A DNA stretch of 64,000 bases, taken from contig NZ_FOVO01000001.1 in the NCBI RefSeq assembly GCF_900115195.1, positions 156,582 to 220,581 of the forward strand. The letters run 5' to 3'. Each line of letters starts with the position of its first letter. Within the stretch, counting starts at the first letter, position 1. This DNA is from Xenorhabdus japonica. Its GTDB lineage: Bacteria; Pseudomonadota; Gammaproteobacteria; Enterobacterales; Enterobacteriaceae. The translations under genes and the position numbers were made by a program. Under the pieces are notes generated by a model. The model worked only from the letters and a program-made list of their open reading frames with translations. It searched no databases and had not been told where the DNA came from. Of the stretch, positions 8,834 through 18,373 are shown piece by piece.

Positions 8834-9751
8834 TTATTTAACTTTAAATACCATAAAATCTTCGGCCAGATTGGTATTCGGGAATATTTCCCGGCATTCC
8901 GCCAATAATCGTGGACAATCTTCGATACCATAGCGTCCGCTGATATGTGTGGCGATAAAGTGTTTTACCTTAGCATCACGTGCGAGTGTTGCGGCTTGCT
9001 TGGTAGTGGAGTGTCCGCGCTCATTAGCTTTTGCTGCAAATGCATCTTCCAGCGTGGCTTCATGCACCATCACATCAACATTGGCAGCCAGTTTCAGTGC
9101 TTCCGGAGTCGGTCCGGTATCCCCGAAAATGGCCAGTGACTTGCCCCGAATTGGTGTACCTAAATAATCTTGACCACAAATTGTACGGCCATCTTCCAGT
9201 GTCACCGTTTCGCCTTGTTTTAAGGCCTGCATCCACGGGCCACGGGGAATACCATCCTGATTCAGTTTTTGTGCATCAAGTGCGCCGGGTTTATCGTGTT
9301 CTTCAATACGATAACCATAGCATTCCACGCGATGATTCAGGGCATAAGCCGTGACTTTTAGTTCACCGTCATCAAACAGTTGTCCGGGCTGGACTTCGAT
9401 GATTTCCAGCGGATAGGTCAGGAAAGAGCTGCTCAGTTGCAATGTGGTTTCCACAAACTGACGTATGTCGATTGGCCCATATAAAGTGAGGGGATCGGTG
9501 GAACCGCCCATTGAACGGCTACACAATAATCCGGGCAAACCGAAGATATGATCACCATGCAGGTGAGTGATAAAGATTTTCTCCAGTTTGGGTATTTTGA
9601 TGGGGGAATGGAGGATTTGGTGCTGGGTTCCCTCTCCGCAATCAAACATCCACAGCGCGTTGCGGATGCCCTGTAAATCGAGGATCAGGCTGGTGACATT
9701 ACGCTCTTTTGTAGGAATGCCTGCACTGGTGCCTAAAAATTTCAGTTCCAT
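8834..9751 (-). CDS. rnz: Ribonuclease Z / RNase BN
   Basis: This zinc-dependent tRNA 3'-processing nuclease of the metallo-beta-lactamase fold is 305 residues, the short ElaC type. It starts [22 protein letters not shown], has the metal motif [14 protein letters not shown] near residue 64, DTGPT with a metal-bridging Asp, HEATL, ERGHST and IATHISGRY near the C-terminus. All are standard for ElaC. It lies next to remains of the rtc RNA-repair genes, but no intact partner is adjacent. Confidence 0.93.
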   Translation of the reverse strand: MELKFLGTSAGIPTKERNVTSLILDLQGIRNALWMFDCGEGTQHQILHSPIKIPKLEKIFITHLHGDHIFGLPGLLCSRSMGGSTDPLTLYGPIDIRQFVETTLQLSSSFLTYPLEIIEVQPGQLFDDGELKVTAYALNHRVECYGYRIEEHDKPGALDAQKLNQDGIPRGPWMQALKQGETVTLEDGRTICGQDYLGTPIRGKSLAIFGDTGPTPEALKLAANVDVMVHEATLEDAFAAKANERGHSTTKQAATLARDAKVKHFIATHISGRYGIEDCPRLLAECREIFPNTNLAEDFMVFKVK

Positions 9752-9796
9752 TTTATTGTACTCCTAATTGTTGTTGTTCTAATGTTTAATGTCGTT

Positions 9797-10073
9797 CTAA
9801 TAATGTTGAATGCTCTCCCAATCCAGATCGAATCGGGCAAGGTACTTGCGTAATCTGTCGGCATCATTAGGCTGTTTTTTCTGTTGGTGGGAAACAGCAA
9901 ATAACTTGCGGCCTGCTTCCGATAAGCTGCTGGATTCACGACATACTTTAATCACCGTTTCTAGTTATTGGCGGCCAAACAGATCGATTTCTGGAAGATG
10001 CTTTGGCAGCAGGGATACGTCTTCCTCTCCGTGCCAATTTTGCTTGAGCCGCGAGATTTCTTCTTCAACTTCC
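9797..10073 (-). pseudogene. rtcR: C-terminal remnant of rtcR (RNA repair operon regulator)
   Basis: Read leftward the frame gives EVEEEISRLKQNW..., EIDLFGRQ, an in-frame TAA, then LETVIKVCRESSSLSEAGRK.. and NDADRLRKYLARFDLDW before its natural stop. This matches the C-terminal end of the sigma-54 activator RtcR, including the LSxAGR..F and DADRLRKYLARF signatures. Everything upstream, meaning the CARF and AAA+ domains, is gone. The fragment meets a fragment of rtcB on the opposite strand at about 10074. Confidence 0.75.
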
Positions 10074-10074
10074 G

Positions 10075-10170
10075 ATGGCGTACAAAGATATTGATGCTGT
10101 GATGGAAGCGCAGCCATCGCTGGTGGAAATTGTGCATACCTTGCGTCAGGTGGTGTGTGTAAAAGGATAA
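10075..10170 (+). pseudogene. rtcB: C-terminal remnant of rtcB (RNA ligase)
   Basis: The frame reads MAYKDIDAVMEAQPSLVEIV then HTLRQVVCVKG and stop. This is the invariant tail of the RtcB RNA ligase (E. coli ends ...VVHTLKQVLCVKG). Only about 30 codons remain. It abuts the rtcR tail head to head. In E. coli rtcR and rtcBA are divergent, so one deletion across the shared promoter would give exactly this arrangement. Confidence 0.75.
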
Positions 10171-10229
10171 GAGTCAAAATAGCATTGCCCGTTAGGGCTT
10201 GGATAAGCGTGGGATCGTGGTTCCACTTG

Positions 10230-10622
10230 TCAATATTTGTTCCAGTCTTCAACATTTAGGCCATTAACCATCGCAAATGCAGAATCACTGGTAACAATCG
10301 ACAGTTTTTTACTCAGGGCATGAGCAGCAATCATCAGATCCATCGTGCCCATAACACGACCAGTTTGTTCCATACTGGCACGGAGTTCGCCATAAGTTTT
10401 TACTGCGTCCCTATCCCAATCGTAAACAGTGATCAAATCAATAAACATATTAACGATATTTTCCAGCTCCTTGTTTTGCCGTTTGGCAACACCGTAGCGC
10501 AATGCAGCCTCAGTAATACTAGATATGCATATTCTTGATGGTGACACAGTGCGTAATTTGGCGGTTACTGTTGGATTTTTCCGAAAAATATAACTGACCG
10601 TGTTTGTATCCAACATGTACAT
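10230..10622 (-). CDS. vapC: VapC-type toxin (PIN-domain ribonuclease)
   Basis: A 130-residue PIN-domain protein. The acidic metal-binding residues are visible: D5 in MLDTN, E38 in SSITEAAL, D95 in MGTMDLMIAAHA and D113 in VTSDSAF. VapC toxins cut tRNA or rRNA and are neutralised by VapB. Its ATG overlaps the antitoxin's stop by one base (10622), the usual coupled antitoxin-toxin arrangement. The canonical VTNN motif reads VTSD, a tolerated variant. The module lies next to the rtc deletion scar. Confidence 0.88.
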   Translation of the reverse strand: MYMLDTNTVSYIFRKNPTVTAKLRTVSPSRICISSITEAALRYGVAKRQNKELENIVNMFIDLITVYDWDRDAVKTYGELRASMEQTGRVMGTMDLMIAAHALSKKLSIVTSDSAFAMVNGLNVEDWNKY

Positions 10623-10885
10623 TAAAGAATTCCTTCAAATGGATCGCGTTCTGTTATGTCCTGATTGCGTTCATTGGTGTCTAAAAAATCATTTGGAACA
10701 GAGAAATTATTTAACATATTGAAGAATAAATCCCAGTCATCACGCTTAGATTTGTTTTTTGACAATATGACATCTCCATTTGTATCTTGGCTGATATAAA
10801 CTCTATCAGTATCAAATTCAAACATAACAGGTAACCTAATGGCTTGATTTCGCCCATTCTTGAAAATTTTTACGACCTTTTCCAT
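10622..10885 (-). CDS. vapB: VapB-type antitoxin (AbrB/SpoVT fold)
   Basis: An 87-residue protein. The N-terminal 50 residues (KVVKIFKNGRNQAIRLP...) form a swapped-hairpin AbrB-like DNA-binding domain. The C-terminal part (RDDWDLFFNML... to RDPFEGIL) is the toxin-wrapping tail. ATG 10885 is preferred over GTG 10888 because AGGAGG lies 5 bases upstream of it. It precedes vapC and probably represses the pair with it. Confidence 0.87.
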   Translation of the reverse strand: MEKVVKIFKNGRNQAIRLPVMFEFDTDRVYISQDTNGDVILSKNKSKRDDWDLFFNMLNNFSVPNDFLDTNERNQDITERDPFEGIL

Positions 10886-11091
10886 CACTCCCTCCTAAAT
10901 AAAAATATTTAGCATATGTCAAAGCATAGGTAAGATGTAGTTTTAACCACACAATTAAAAATAGAACATGATGATCGCTGCGAATTAAACAGTCAGTAAA
11001 TGAGGCAGAATATAGCCTGTGTAAAGAGAGAGTTCACGCTTTTATCGAATCAGAGTTGGATGAAGTGTTGAATCTAATTTAAGGAATTCAA

Positions 11092-11442
11092 ATGATCTGG
11101 TATCCTAAAAAGGATCTTGAAGGAGAGACTTCTCCTGTAAAAAGCCAGAATTGGTTTATCAGAGGTATGTTGGGGAATGTTCTTAATCCGAAAATGGGCG
11201 TGTTTTATGTTTCATTCCTGCCCCAATTTATTCCCCAAGGGCATTCCCCCATTTTATGGACATTCAGCTTAGTGACGATCCATATATTGCTTGGCACATT
11301 GTGGTCATTGTCACTGATTTATGCCACCCACTCCCTTTCCTATATATTACGCCGTGAAAATGTCATTAAGTGGATGAATCGCGCGACAGGTGGGTTGTTT
11401 TTGCTTTTTGCGTTTAAATTGGTGATGAGTAGTCGGCGATAA
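11092..11442 (+). pseudogene. LysE/RhtB family exporter, C-terminal half only
   Basis: The frame encodes 116 residues matching the second half of LysE-type amino-acid exporters: SQNWFIRGMLGNVLNPKMG, VFYVSFLPQFI, then two or three hydrophobic helices and an RRENVIKWMNRATGGLFLLFAFKL end. Complete members have about 205 residues with an N-terminal GxxPGP region, which is missing here. It is therefore probably a truncated, non-functional gene. The gap upstream (10886-11091) holds no N-terminal piece. Proximity to vapBC and the rtc scar suggests one rearranged patch. Confidence 0.65.
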
Positions 11443-11539
11443 TTTTGTTAATCTCAGAATAGACAACCGAATCGCCATAAATGTCATCATTTTTGTGCTA
11501 TATATCGGTTGTCAACTAGCATGAATAGTTATTTATAAA

Positions 11540-12535
11540 TTAATTGATTACTGCATCAATTCCAGAATAGGAAAATAATGCAGGAGCCCCACCTGTATGC
11601 ACAAAGAGCAATGGTTTCCGACTTTCAATGGTATTATTCAATACATTATCAATTAATCCGGCCATAGCTTTTCCGGTATAGACAGGATCTAATAAAATCC
11701 CCTCTTTTTGTGCCAATAGCGTGATGGCGTCTGACCCTTTTTTATTCGGCATACCATACATAGGAGCGAAATAATTGTCCCACAAAAGGACATCCGGGCA
11801 GGTTGTTTGGCCTAAGAGTGAACTGATTTCTTGCTGCAATTGGTTGACTTTTGGCTCTTGCTCGGCTGTAACACGCGAGACGGTAACGCCAATAACAGGT
11901 GTTTGTGGTAGGGTGGCGTGTAACCCGATAGCCAACCCTGCATGTGTGCCTGCGCTTCCAGAAGCAACAATAACGGCAGCAAACTCCACATCTTTTGGGC
12001 GCTGCTCGGCAATTTCTAATGCACAACGCACATAACCCAATGAACCAAGGGCATTGGAACCGCCGACGGGAATAATATAAGCATCTTCGAGATTGCTTTG
12101 ATCAACCAATTCCTTCATTTGCATATTTGGATCGGTCAATTCATCACATATGACACATTGGGTATTGAATAATTCCGTCAGTAATTTATTGCCATTATTC
12201 ATAAAATTACTATCGTGGTTTTGAATTGGATTTTCTAATAAAGCGACGCATTTTAGACCATATTTCGCAGCAATAGCCGCTGTTTGCCGTACATGATTTG
12301 ATTGAATTGCCCCAGCGGTGACAATAACTTTAGCCTTTTTTTGTAATGCGTCAGTAATAAGATATTCTAATTTACGTAATTTATTCCCACCCATCGCCAG
12401 AGGAGTTAAATCATCTCTCTTAATATAAACATCGCGCCCTAAATAGTGGGATAAATTCTCCAATTTATCCATCATAGTTATAGTTTTTAGTAAATCAATG
12501 CGGGCAAATTTTTCTAAATTTTCTTTTAAAGACAT
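11540..12535 (-). CDS. dcyD: D-cysteine desulfhydrase / ACC deaminase family PLP enzyme
   Basis: This enzyme converts D-cysteine to pyruvate, ammonia and sulfide using PLP. The 331-residue length fits the family. Visible features are RIDLLKTITMMDKLENLSHY, IKRDDLTPLAMGGNKLRKLEYL with the PLP Lys at about 52, TAGAIQSNHVRQTAA, PVGGSNALGSLGYV, ASGSAGTHAGLAIG and LDPVYTGKAM. E. coli DcyD shares all of these. It is the last gene of a leftward three-gene run after an NhaC-type antiporter and a trans-sulfuration PLP enzyme, which points to sulfur amino-acid catabolism. Confidence 0.88.
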   Translation of the reverse strand: MSLKENLEKFARIDLLKTITMMDKLENLSHYLGRDVYIKRDDLTPLAMGGNKLRKLEYLITDALQKKAKVIVTAGAIQSNHVRQTAAIAAKYGLKCVALLENPIQNHDSNFMNNGNKLLTELFNTQCVICDELTDPNMQMKELVDQSNLEDAYIIPVGGSNALGSLGYVRCALEIAEQRPKDVEFAAVIVASGSAGTHAGLAIGLHATLPQTPVIGVTVSRVTAEQEPKVNQLQQEISSLLGQTTCPDVLLWDNYFAPMYGMPNKKGSDAITLLAQKEGILLDPVYTGKAMAGLIDNVLNNTIESRKPLLFVHTGGAPALFSYSGIDAVIN

Positions 12536-12557
12536 ATTATCCTCAGCGGATTGTAAA

Positions 12558-13982
12558 TTAATAAGTAAAGCCTAAATAGAAATAGATGATGAGGGCGAAG
12601 CTTGCAGTAACCAACGCATATGGCATTTGAGTCCGAATATGTTCAATATGGTCACAATCTGTCGCCATTGATGCAACGATAGCATCGCTGGAAATTGGTG
12701 ATGTCATATCACCAAAAATAGAACCAGAAATTGCAGCACCAATCATATACTCAGGAGGCATACCAACTGAAATACCTAGCTGTACCCCAATGGGGATCAT
12801 AATTGCGAATGTTCCCCATGAGGTGCCCGTTGCTAATGACATGATGGAACTAATCAGGAAAATAAAACCGATGGAAAACCCGGCCGGAATGATACCAGAA
12901 GTAATTTGTGCAATATAAGCCCCAGTATTTAAATCAGCGGAAACGTTACCCATTAAGAATGCTAATACCATGACAGAGCTTATTTTTATCATGCTGGCAT
13001 AACCAATATAAAGCTCTTTAAAAAAGGTTTCGATGGTTAAAACGCGGCGTAATAAGAACCAGAAAAAAGAGACAGTGGTTCCAAATATAACACTCCAATA
13101 GATAGAGGTTGAACCGCTGCCCTTACTAAAATCACCATTACCTGTGATATAGAGGGCAATAGGGAGCATTAATACCGTCGATAAAATAGGAATAAAAAAG
13201 TTTAATGAAGTATGGCAGTTGGGGTGTTCAATAACATCATCACTATCTTCACTGTGCTTATCTTCAATATCACTATTTAAATGTTCATGTAAGGCTCGCA
13301 TTTCTGCGGTTCTCATTGGCCCCCAAGAAACATTAGAAAAAATATAAAACAAGACAGAAGCCAGCGATAACCAAGCCATAATATTATAAACCATAGAACC
13401 CGCCAGAATATCAAATGGCTCACCGCTGATTAACCCCCTGGAAATTTGTACACCGATGACCCCCATCATTGCGGCACCCCAACCATTAATTATGGCAGAA
13501 GAACAAACAGAAACACAGGATGTTTGAATAATGTAAGACATTTTTTCTGGTGGGATACCGTAATTTTTGGCTAATTTCTTTGTTGATGCCCCAGCAATTA
13601 ATTGGTTAATTGAGCTTTCAATAAAAATTAATGACGTAATGATCATTGCCAAAAATTGAACAGATCTTTTATTTTCAATAAGTTGCGTCTTATCTGTTAG
13701 TAAACGAACTAAAGATCGCACGCCACCTGTAACAACCACAAGCCGCATTATTCCACCAATCATTAACATAAAGATGATGGTTTTTGTATTGCCTGAGGAA
13801 GAAAAAGTATCAATAATACCTTCAATAGTTCCTTGTATACCTAAAATAACATGATGGTCATTAATGACAGTAAAGCCGACTAATATACCGAGTAGTAGAG
13901 ATAAAATAACCTGGCGTGTAAATATAGCTAAAATAATTGTGACAACAGGGGTAATTATGGTCCAAATACCGTAATCATTCAT
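12558..13982 (-). CDS. NhaC-family antiporter-like transporter
   Basis: A 474-residue protein with about 11-12 membrane segments. It has the NhaC family pattern: an N-terminal YGIWTIITPVVTIILAIFTRQV, MLMIGGIMRLV.TGG, SSINQLIAG, ATGTSWGTFAIMIPI and GDMTSPISSDAIVASMATDCDH near the end. NhaC members exchange Na+ with H+ or with small organic acids (malate/lactate type). Because it lies between two sulfur amino-acid enzymes, it may move an amino acid or keto acid rather than act purely as a Na+/H+ antiporter. That is inference. Confidence 0.82.
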   Translation of the reverse strand: MNDYGIWTIITPVVTIILAIFTRQVILSLLLGILVGFTVINDHHVILGIQGTIEGIIDTFSSSGNTKTIIFMLMIGGIMRLVVVTGGVRSLVRLLTDKTQLIENKRSVQFLAMIITSLIFIESSINQLIAGASTKKLAKNYGIPPEKMSYIIQTSCVSVCSSAIINGWGAAMMGVIGVQISRGLISGEPFDILAGSMVYNIMAWLSLASVLFYIFSNVSWGPMRTAEMRALHEHLNSDIEDKHSEDSDDVIEHPNCHTSLNFFIPILSTVLMLPIALYITGNGDFSKGSGSTSIYWSVIFGTTVSFFWFLLRRVLTIETFFKELYIGYASMIKISSVMVLAFLMGNVSADLNTGAYIAQITSGIIPAGFSIGFIFLISSIMSLATGTSWGTFAIMIPIGVQLGISVGMPPEYMIGAAISGSIFGDMTSPISSDAIVASMATDCDHIEHIRTQMPYALVTASFALIIYFYLGFTY

Positions 13983-14025
13983 TTTTTACTCACCTTATTT
14001 TTTGTTATTTTTATATTAAGTAACT

Positions 14026-15171
14026 TTATTCTAATGCTTGTTCAATATCAGCTAATAAATCGCAAATATCTTCAATACCGACTGATAAGCGTAATACAGT
14101 ATCATAAATACCAACCTCTTCACGCTCTTCTTTTGTCATTGAGCCATGTGACATAGTTGCAGAATGGTTAACCATACTTTCTACGCCACCGAGAGATTCT
14201 GCTAGAACAAAATAGCGTAATTTGCTTAAAAATATTTTTGTGTCCTCCAGTTCGCCTTTTAATTTAATCGTGACGACGGCACCACCTGTACGCATTTGCT
14301 GTTGGCAAATGGAATAGTGCGGGTGGGTGGGTAAACCAGGATAATAGACCTGTTCAATGTTTGGATGAGATTGAAGAAAATTGGCAATTTTGAGCGCATT
14401 AGCACATTGCGCTGACATTCGTAACGCTAATGTCTTTAATCCACGTAGTGCTAAATAGGCATCAAAGGGAGATGCAATGACACCAATGGTTGTTTTTAAG
14501 AAATCTAATCTATTGGCTAAATCATTCCGATGTGTAATAACCGCTCCACCAATAAGATCTGAGTGGCCGCCAATATATTTACTTGTAGATAACATCACAA
14601 GATCTGCACCTAATTCAAGGGGTTTTTGATTCCATGCGGTTGCAAATGTATTATCAACACAAGTTAATATATTGTAATTTGTCGCGAATGCACAAATACT
14701 TTTGATATCAACTAATTCTAATAATGGATTAGTTGGGCTTTCTATCCAAATTAATCGAGTATTATCTTTTATTTTTGCCTTGACTTCAGTAAGGTTATTT
14801 AAGTCGACGTAGTCAAATTGATGACCATTATTTTCAATTGCTACCCGTTCAAATAAACGAAACGTACCGCCATAAACCCCTTTCATTGCAATAATGTGAG
14901 ATTCTTTAGGTAACAGATTTAAAACTAAAGCAGCGGCAGCTACACCAGATGCGGTTGCAGTTGCGTAAATACCATTTTCTATTTCGGCTAATAATGTTTC
15001 ATAGGCATAGCGTGTTGGGTTACTGCAACGGGAATAACAGTATTCACCATGCTCAGATAAATCTTTCTGTACAAAAGTACTGGCTGTTGTAATAGGTGGA
15101 AAAATAGCATGATTTTCTTTGTCCTGCTGTTTTCCACCGTGGATTAACACAGTTGCTATATTTTTTATCAT
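14026..15171 (-). CDS. Trans-sulfuration PLP enzyme (cystathionine gamma-lyase / methionine gamma-lyase type)
   Basis: A 381-residue Cys/Met metabolism PLP enzyme. It shows YSRCSNPTRYAYETLLA, GVYGGTFRLF with the catalytic Tyr, ESPTNPLLELVDI, CVDNTFAT, the PLP-lysine motif STSKYIGGHSD (Lys about 198) and AESLGGVESMVNHSATMSH. These define the gamma-family but do not separate cystathionine gamma-lyase, gamma-synthase and methionine gamma-lyase. The gene context, with D-cysteine desulfhydrase and a transporter, favours a catabolic lyase. It is the first gene of the leftward operon. An ATG at 15171 begins MIKNIATVLIHGGKQ, the expected family start. Confidence 0.82.
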   Translation of the reverse strand: MIKNIATVLIHGGKQQDKENHAIFPPITTASTFVQKDLSEHGEYCYSRCSNPTRYAYETLLAEIENGIYATATASGVAAAALVLNLLPKESHIIAMKGVYGGTFRLFERVAIENNGHQFDYVDLNNLTEVKAKIKDNTRLIWIESPTNPLLELVDIKSICAFATNYNILTCVDNTFATAWNQKPLELGADLVMLSTSKYIGGHSDLIGGAVITHRNDLANRLDFLKTTIGVIASPFDAYLALRGLKTLALRMSAQCANALKIANFLQSHPNIEQVYYPGLPTHPHYSICQQQMRTGGAVVTIKLKGELEDTKIFLSKLRYFVLAESLGGVESMVNHSATMSHGSMTKEEREEVGIYDTVLRLSVGIEDICDLLADIEQALE

Positions 15172-16428
15172 TTTTGCAGTCCTATAAACTAATTATCAAT
15201 GTTTTTTAGGGGAAATATTGCACTATTTAGAAAGAATATGGCATAGAGAGATGAAAAATTTCTTCCAAAAAGTAACTACATTTTTTAAATTTAGAGAAAA
15301 TTTTTTCATAAAGTTATAATTTTCAATATAAATCAATATGTTGAATGGATATAATTTAATGTGATGACTATCAATATATTAGAAATTTGTGCATAGTGAT
15401 ATAATTATTTTCTGATTTTTCTCTGGAATCTGGTGGAGATATGTCCAACGTTTTGGTGGAGTTGGATGTTGTAAGAGATTCTATTTGGAATAGTCTAGGA
15501 ACAATTTTGAGCGATTTTTGGTCATTTCTAGACGGAAAAAACACACAGAAAACTTTGTAGAGATTTTATAATGCAAAGAGTTTTTATGGTGATTCAGCTA
15601 CATGTTTTACATTCGTCATTCCGAACCTAATTCAGGAATAAACTGTTTCATATAATTGTCCCAATATATCCAGAAGTTCATGGTGCGAGTCATAGGTAAA
15701 GACATTTGACATCGACTGTACAGGCTTGAGTACTGGAACCTACTCCTGATGAAGCGATTTCTTGGCTTCTGAACTTCAAAAACTCTCGTAATTCGAATAT
15801 CTATCCTGATTCGGTTAATGCGCTCGCTTGATTGGACATAGACTTGATGACAAGGCGTGTTTTATTGGTTCATACAGGGAACTGAGTATCTGAACAATTA
15901 TCACCTGAAGGTCATCACAGGCCTCTGTTTCAATTTACAGCAGGTTTGTTGTGGCAGCTTTATCATCAGCTGTTCAGAAATTTTGCAATGCTTCTGATCG
16001 CATATGGAATATATAATGTTCAACCGCCACAATAACCCTTGTTAGATTTTTGCCTGCTAACTTATACATGCCTGGGAATTTCCACTGTTTTGTTTTCTTT
16101 AGAAAAACTTTGCTCTTGCCTCAGGCACTTTAGTTCCCTTCTTAAACGAATATCAGGTTATTTATATAAAAAAAGGGTTTTATTGTTATAGTTTTTGAAA
16201 TCTATACAGGGATTTATGAGTGTTATGATGATTTAAATTTGCATTATGATACTGGGCGATATTATTTTATGAGAGAGAGAATAATATTAATTTAATATAT
16301 TTAATGTTAGTAATAATATGCTTTTATATGCTGCCTTTGTTTTATTTAATTAAAATATAATATATAAAAATATTTTGTTTAAAACAGAGATAGTCAGTTA
16401 AAAGAATTACCTCAAGTGGAGAGCTTGT
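15172..16428. other. 1.26-kb gap, no intact gene; possibly decayed DNA
   Basis: The first 450 bp and the last 300 bp are AT-rich and gene-free. The middle (about 15600-16080) is less AT-rich and looks like former coding sequence, but stops interrupt all six frames and no family could be recognised. It separates the leftward sulfur operon from the rightward ketosynthase-RHS cassette. It must hold promoters for both. Confidence 0.45.
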
Positions 16429-17664
16429 ATGAATAAGCGCAGAGTCGTAGTAACAGGATATGGTGCGATTTCTCCTTTAGGGGAAAATAGTCATGATATT
16501 TGGCATGAGATTATTGATAAATCAATTGGATATGAATATATCGATCTTACCAAATACAATATCAAATCAAAATATTTTGGCTTAGTAAAAAATATTCCAT
16601 CTATAGCGAAAAGAGAGATAGATCGCTGTTTGGGGCGGGAAGGAAAATTGTCTGTACATGCGGCATCAGAAGCCATACAGCATGCTTTTCCTGAGGGAAA
16701 CCTTTCCACATATTATTCTAGTGATAAGATGGGAGTCATACTCGGTGTAGGCTGGGGAGGCTCGGATGCTTATGTGGATCTGGCAGAAAAACATCAAAAA
16801 AATAGATATGCCTATCCTTTCAGTAACTTACTGACGATGGCCAGTACACCAGCCGGGGCTTGTGCTATCTTGTTTAATCTTCAAGGTTATCAGAATACTG
16901 TGGTTGCTGCCTGTGCATCGGGTTCGCTGTCAATTGGCCAGGCTTATAGGGAGATACAACGCGGTACTGTGGATATGATGCTGGCGGGGGGAATGGAGTC
17001 TATGCGTACCCCGGCTGCAATCTGGAGTATAGATGTACTGCAGGCATTATCTAAAGAGCAGCACGATATTACAAAAGCCAGCTGTCCTTTTAGTGCTGAT
17101 CGTAATGGATTTGTCCTTTCAGAAGGTGCGGCAATGTTGGTGCTTGAAGAATATGAATCAGCCAGAAGGCGCGATGCTCCTATCTTGGGTGAAATATTGG
17201 GCTATGGTTATCGGTGTGATGCTGTTGGGTTTGTCAATCTAAGTGACGATATTTCTATCCGTGCAGATACAATTACGCAAGTAATACAAGAAGCGAGGAT
17301 AAGCAGTGCGGAGATCCAATATATCAATGCTCACGGGACATCCACACTCGAAAATGATCTCCATGAAACCCTGTCTCTCAAACATGCCTTGGGCAAAATG
17401 GCTTATAACATCCCCATTTCCAGCACTAAATCTTATACAGGACATCTGATAGGAGCCGCAGGAGCACTGGAATCTATTATCTGTCTCAAGGCTATAGAGA
17501 CCGGAATAATGCCTGCTACTTTGAATCTGCAAAATGTATGTTCTGAATGTGATTTGGATTATTTACCGAATGAGCATCGTTTCGGTTTGGTAGAGCGTTG
17601 CTTGAATTTGAGCGCTGGTTTTGGGGGGCATAATACCGCCTTATTATTCGGGAAATATTCATGA
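16429..17664 (+). CDS. Beta-ketoacyl-ACP synthase (KAS II / FabF-like)
   Basis: A 411-residue ketosynthase with a complete Cys-His-His triad: C162 in VVAACASGS, H302 in INAHGTST and H339 in TGHLIGAAGA. The N-terminus (RVVVTGYGAISPLGENSHDIW) and C-terminus (NLSAGFGGHNTALLFGKY) are standard for FabF-type decarboxylating condensing enzymes. It extends ACP-bound acyl chains with malonyl-ACP. It heads a rightward cassette and overlaps the next gene by 4 bp. The strong divergence from housekeeping FabF and the neighbours suggest a dedicated acyl chain rather than membrane lipid. Confidence 0.9.
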   Translation: MNKRRVVVTGYGAISPLGENSHDIWHEIIDKSIGYEYIDLTKYNIKSKYFGLVKNIPSIAKREIDRCLGREGKLSVHAASEAIQHAFPEGNLSTYYSSDKMGVILGVGWGGSDAYVDLAEKHQKNRYAYPFSNLLTMASTPAGACAILFNLQGYQNTVVAACASGSLSIGQAYREIQRGTVDMMLAGGMESMRTPAAIWSIDVLQALSKEQHDITKASCPFSADRNGFVLSEGAAMLVLEEYESARRRDAPILGEILGYGYRCDAVGFVNLSDDISIRADTITQVIQEARISSAEIQYINAHGTSTLENDLHETLSLKHALGKMAYNIPISSTKSYTGHLIGAAGALESIICLKAIETGIMPATLNLQNVCSECDLDYLPNEHRFGLVERCLNLSAGFGGHNTALLFGKYS

Positions 17665-18371
17665 TCGTGTTCACTAAAGAGTCTATCAATTCATGGTTAA
17701 TGTTATCTGGTGATACAAATCCCATTCACTATGACAGTGAATCAGCAAATCGGGCTGGTTATTCCGCTGTGGTAGTACCGGGTATGTTACTGGCTATGCC
17801 AATTAAACAAACTTTGATTATGGATGGAAAACCGGGGAACTGTATTGAGGTTTATTTCAAACATATCGCTATATTGGGAAAATCATATGAAGTTATTCAA
17901 AAAGAAAATTATGTAAATTTTACCGACTGTGATTGTGGTTCCACTGTAGCATTTGGGAGAAAAACTGATCGGCAGAAAAATGAACCTAAAGGAATAATCA
18001 AATTTGGTGAACATATACTAAAAAAGGAAGAAATATATGCTAGATTGCAAACCAATGAAGGTAAATATCATCCTATTGTTACTTTGGAATCTATGTTTTT
18101 TGCCCAAATGCTTAATTGTTTTAAATATAGTAATATATGGGGGGTGACAGGAAACGATTGGTTGTTATCCGGTAATTTATTGCAGGCTAATAGTAAATTA
18201 TATTACAAAACAATGGCAATTAACTGGATAAATCAAAATTTGAAAATAGATTTTTTTATGATGTCATTTTCTGATTATCAACCTGGGAATAATAATTACA
18301 TTAGTGTTTTTTATGATGCAACTGAATTAGGTATAAGAAGTAACTTTTTATTCGTAATAAAGGAATGGTGA
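17661..18371 (+). CDS. MaoC-like hot-dog (R)-hydratase/dehydratase, probable double hot-dog
   Basis: A 236-residue protein. Residues 12-45 carry the MaoC/R-hydratase signature: LMLSGDTNPIHYDSESANRA followed by GYSAVVVPGMLL, with catalytic D18 and H23. The first 100 residues form one hot-dog domain. The remaining 135 (YHPIVTLESMF... to IRSNFLF) could be a second, degenerate hot-dog as in two-domain dehydratases. It likely interconverts 3-hydroxyacyl and enoyl thioesters on the adjacent carrier protein. Four-base overlaps link it to the ketosynthase on one side and nearly to the ACP on the other. Confidence 0.72.
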   Translation: MIVFTKESINSWLMLSGDTNPIHYDSESANRAGYSAVVVPGMLLAMPIKQTLIMDGKPGNCIEVYFKHIAILGKSYEVIQKENYVNFTDCDCGSTVAFGRKTDRQKNEPKGIIKFGEHILKKEEIYARLQTNEGKYHPIVTLESMFFAQMLNCFKYSNIWGVTGNDWLLSGNLLQANSKLYYKTMAINWINQNLKIDFFMMSFSDYQPGNNNYISVFYDATELGIRSNFLFVIKEW

Positions 18372-18373
18372 AT

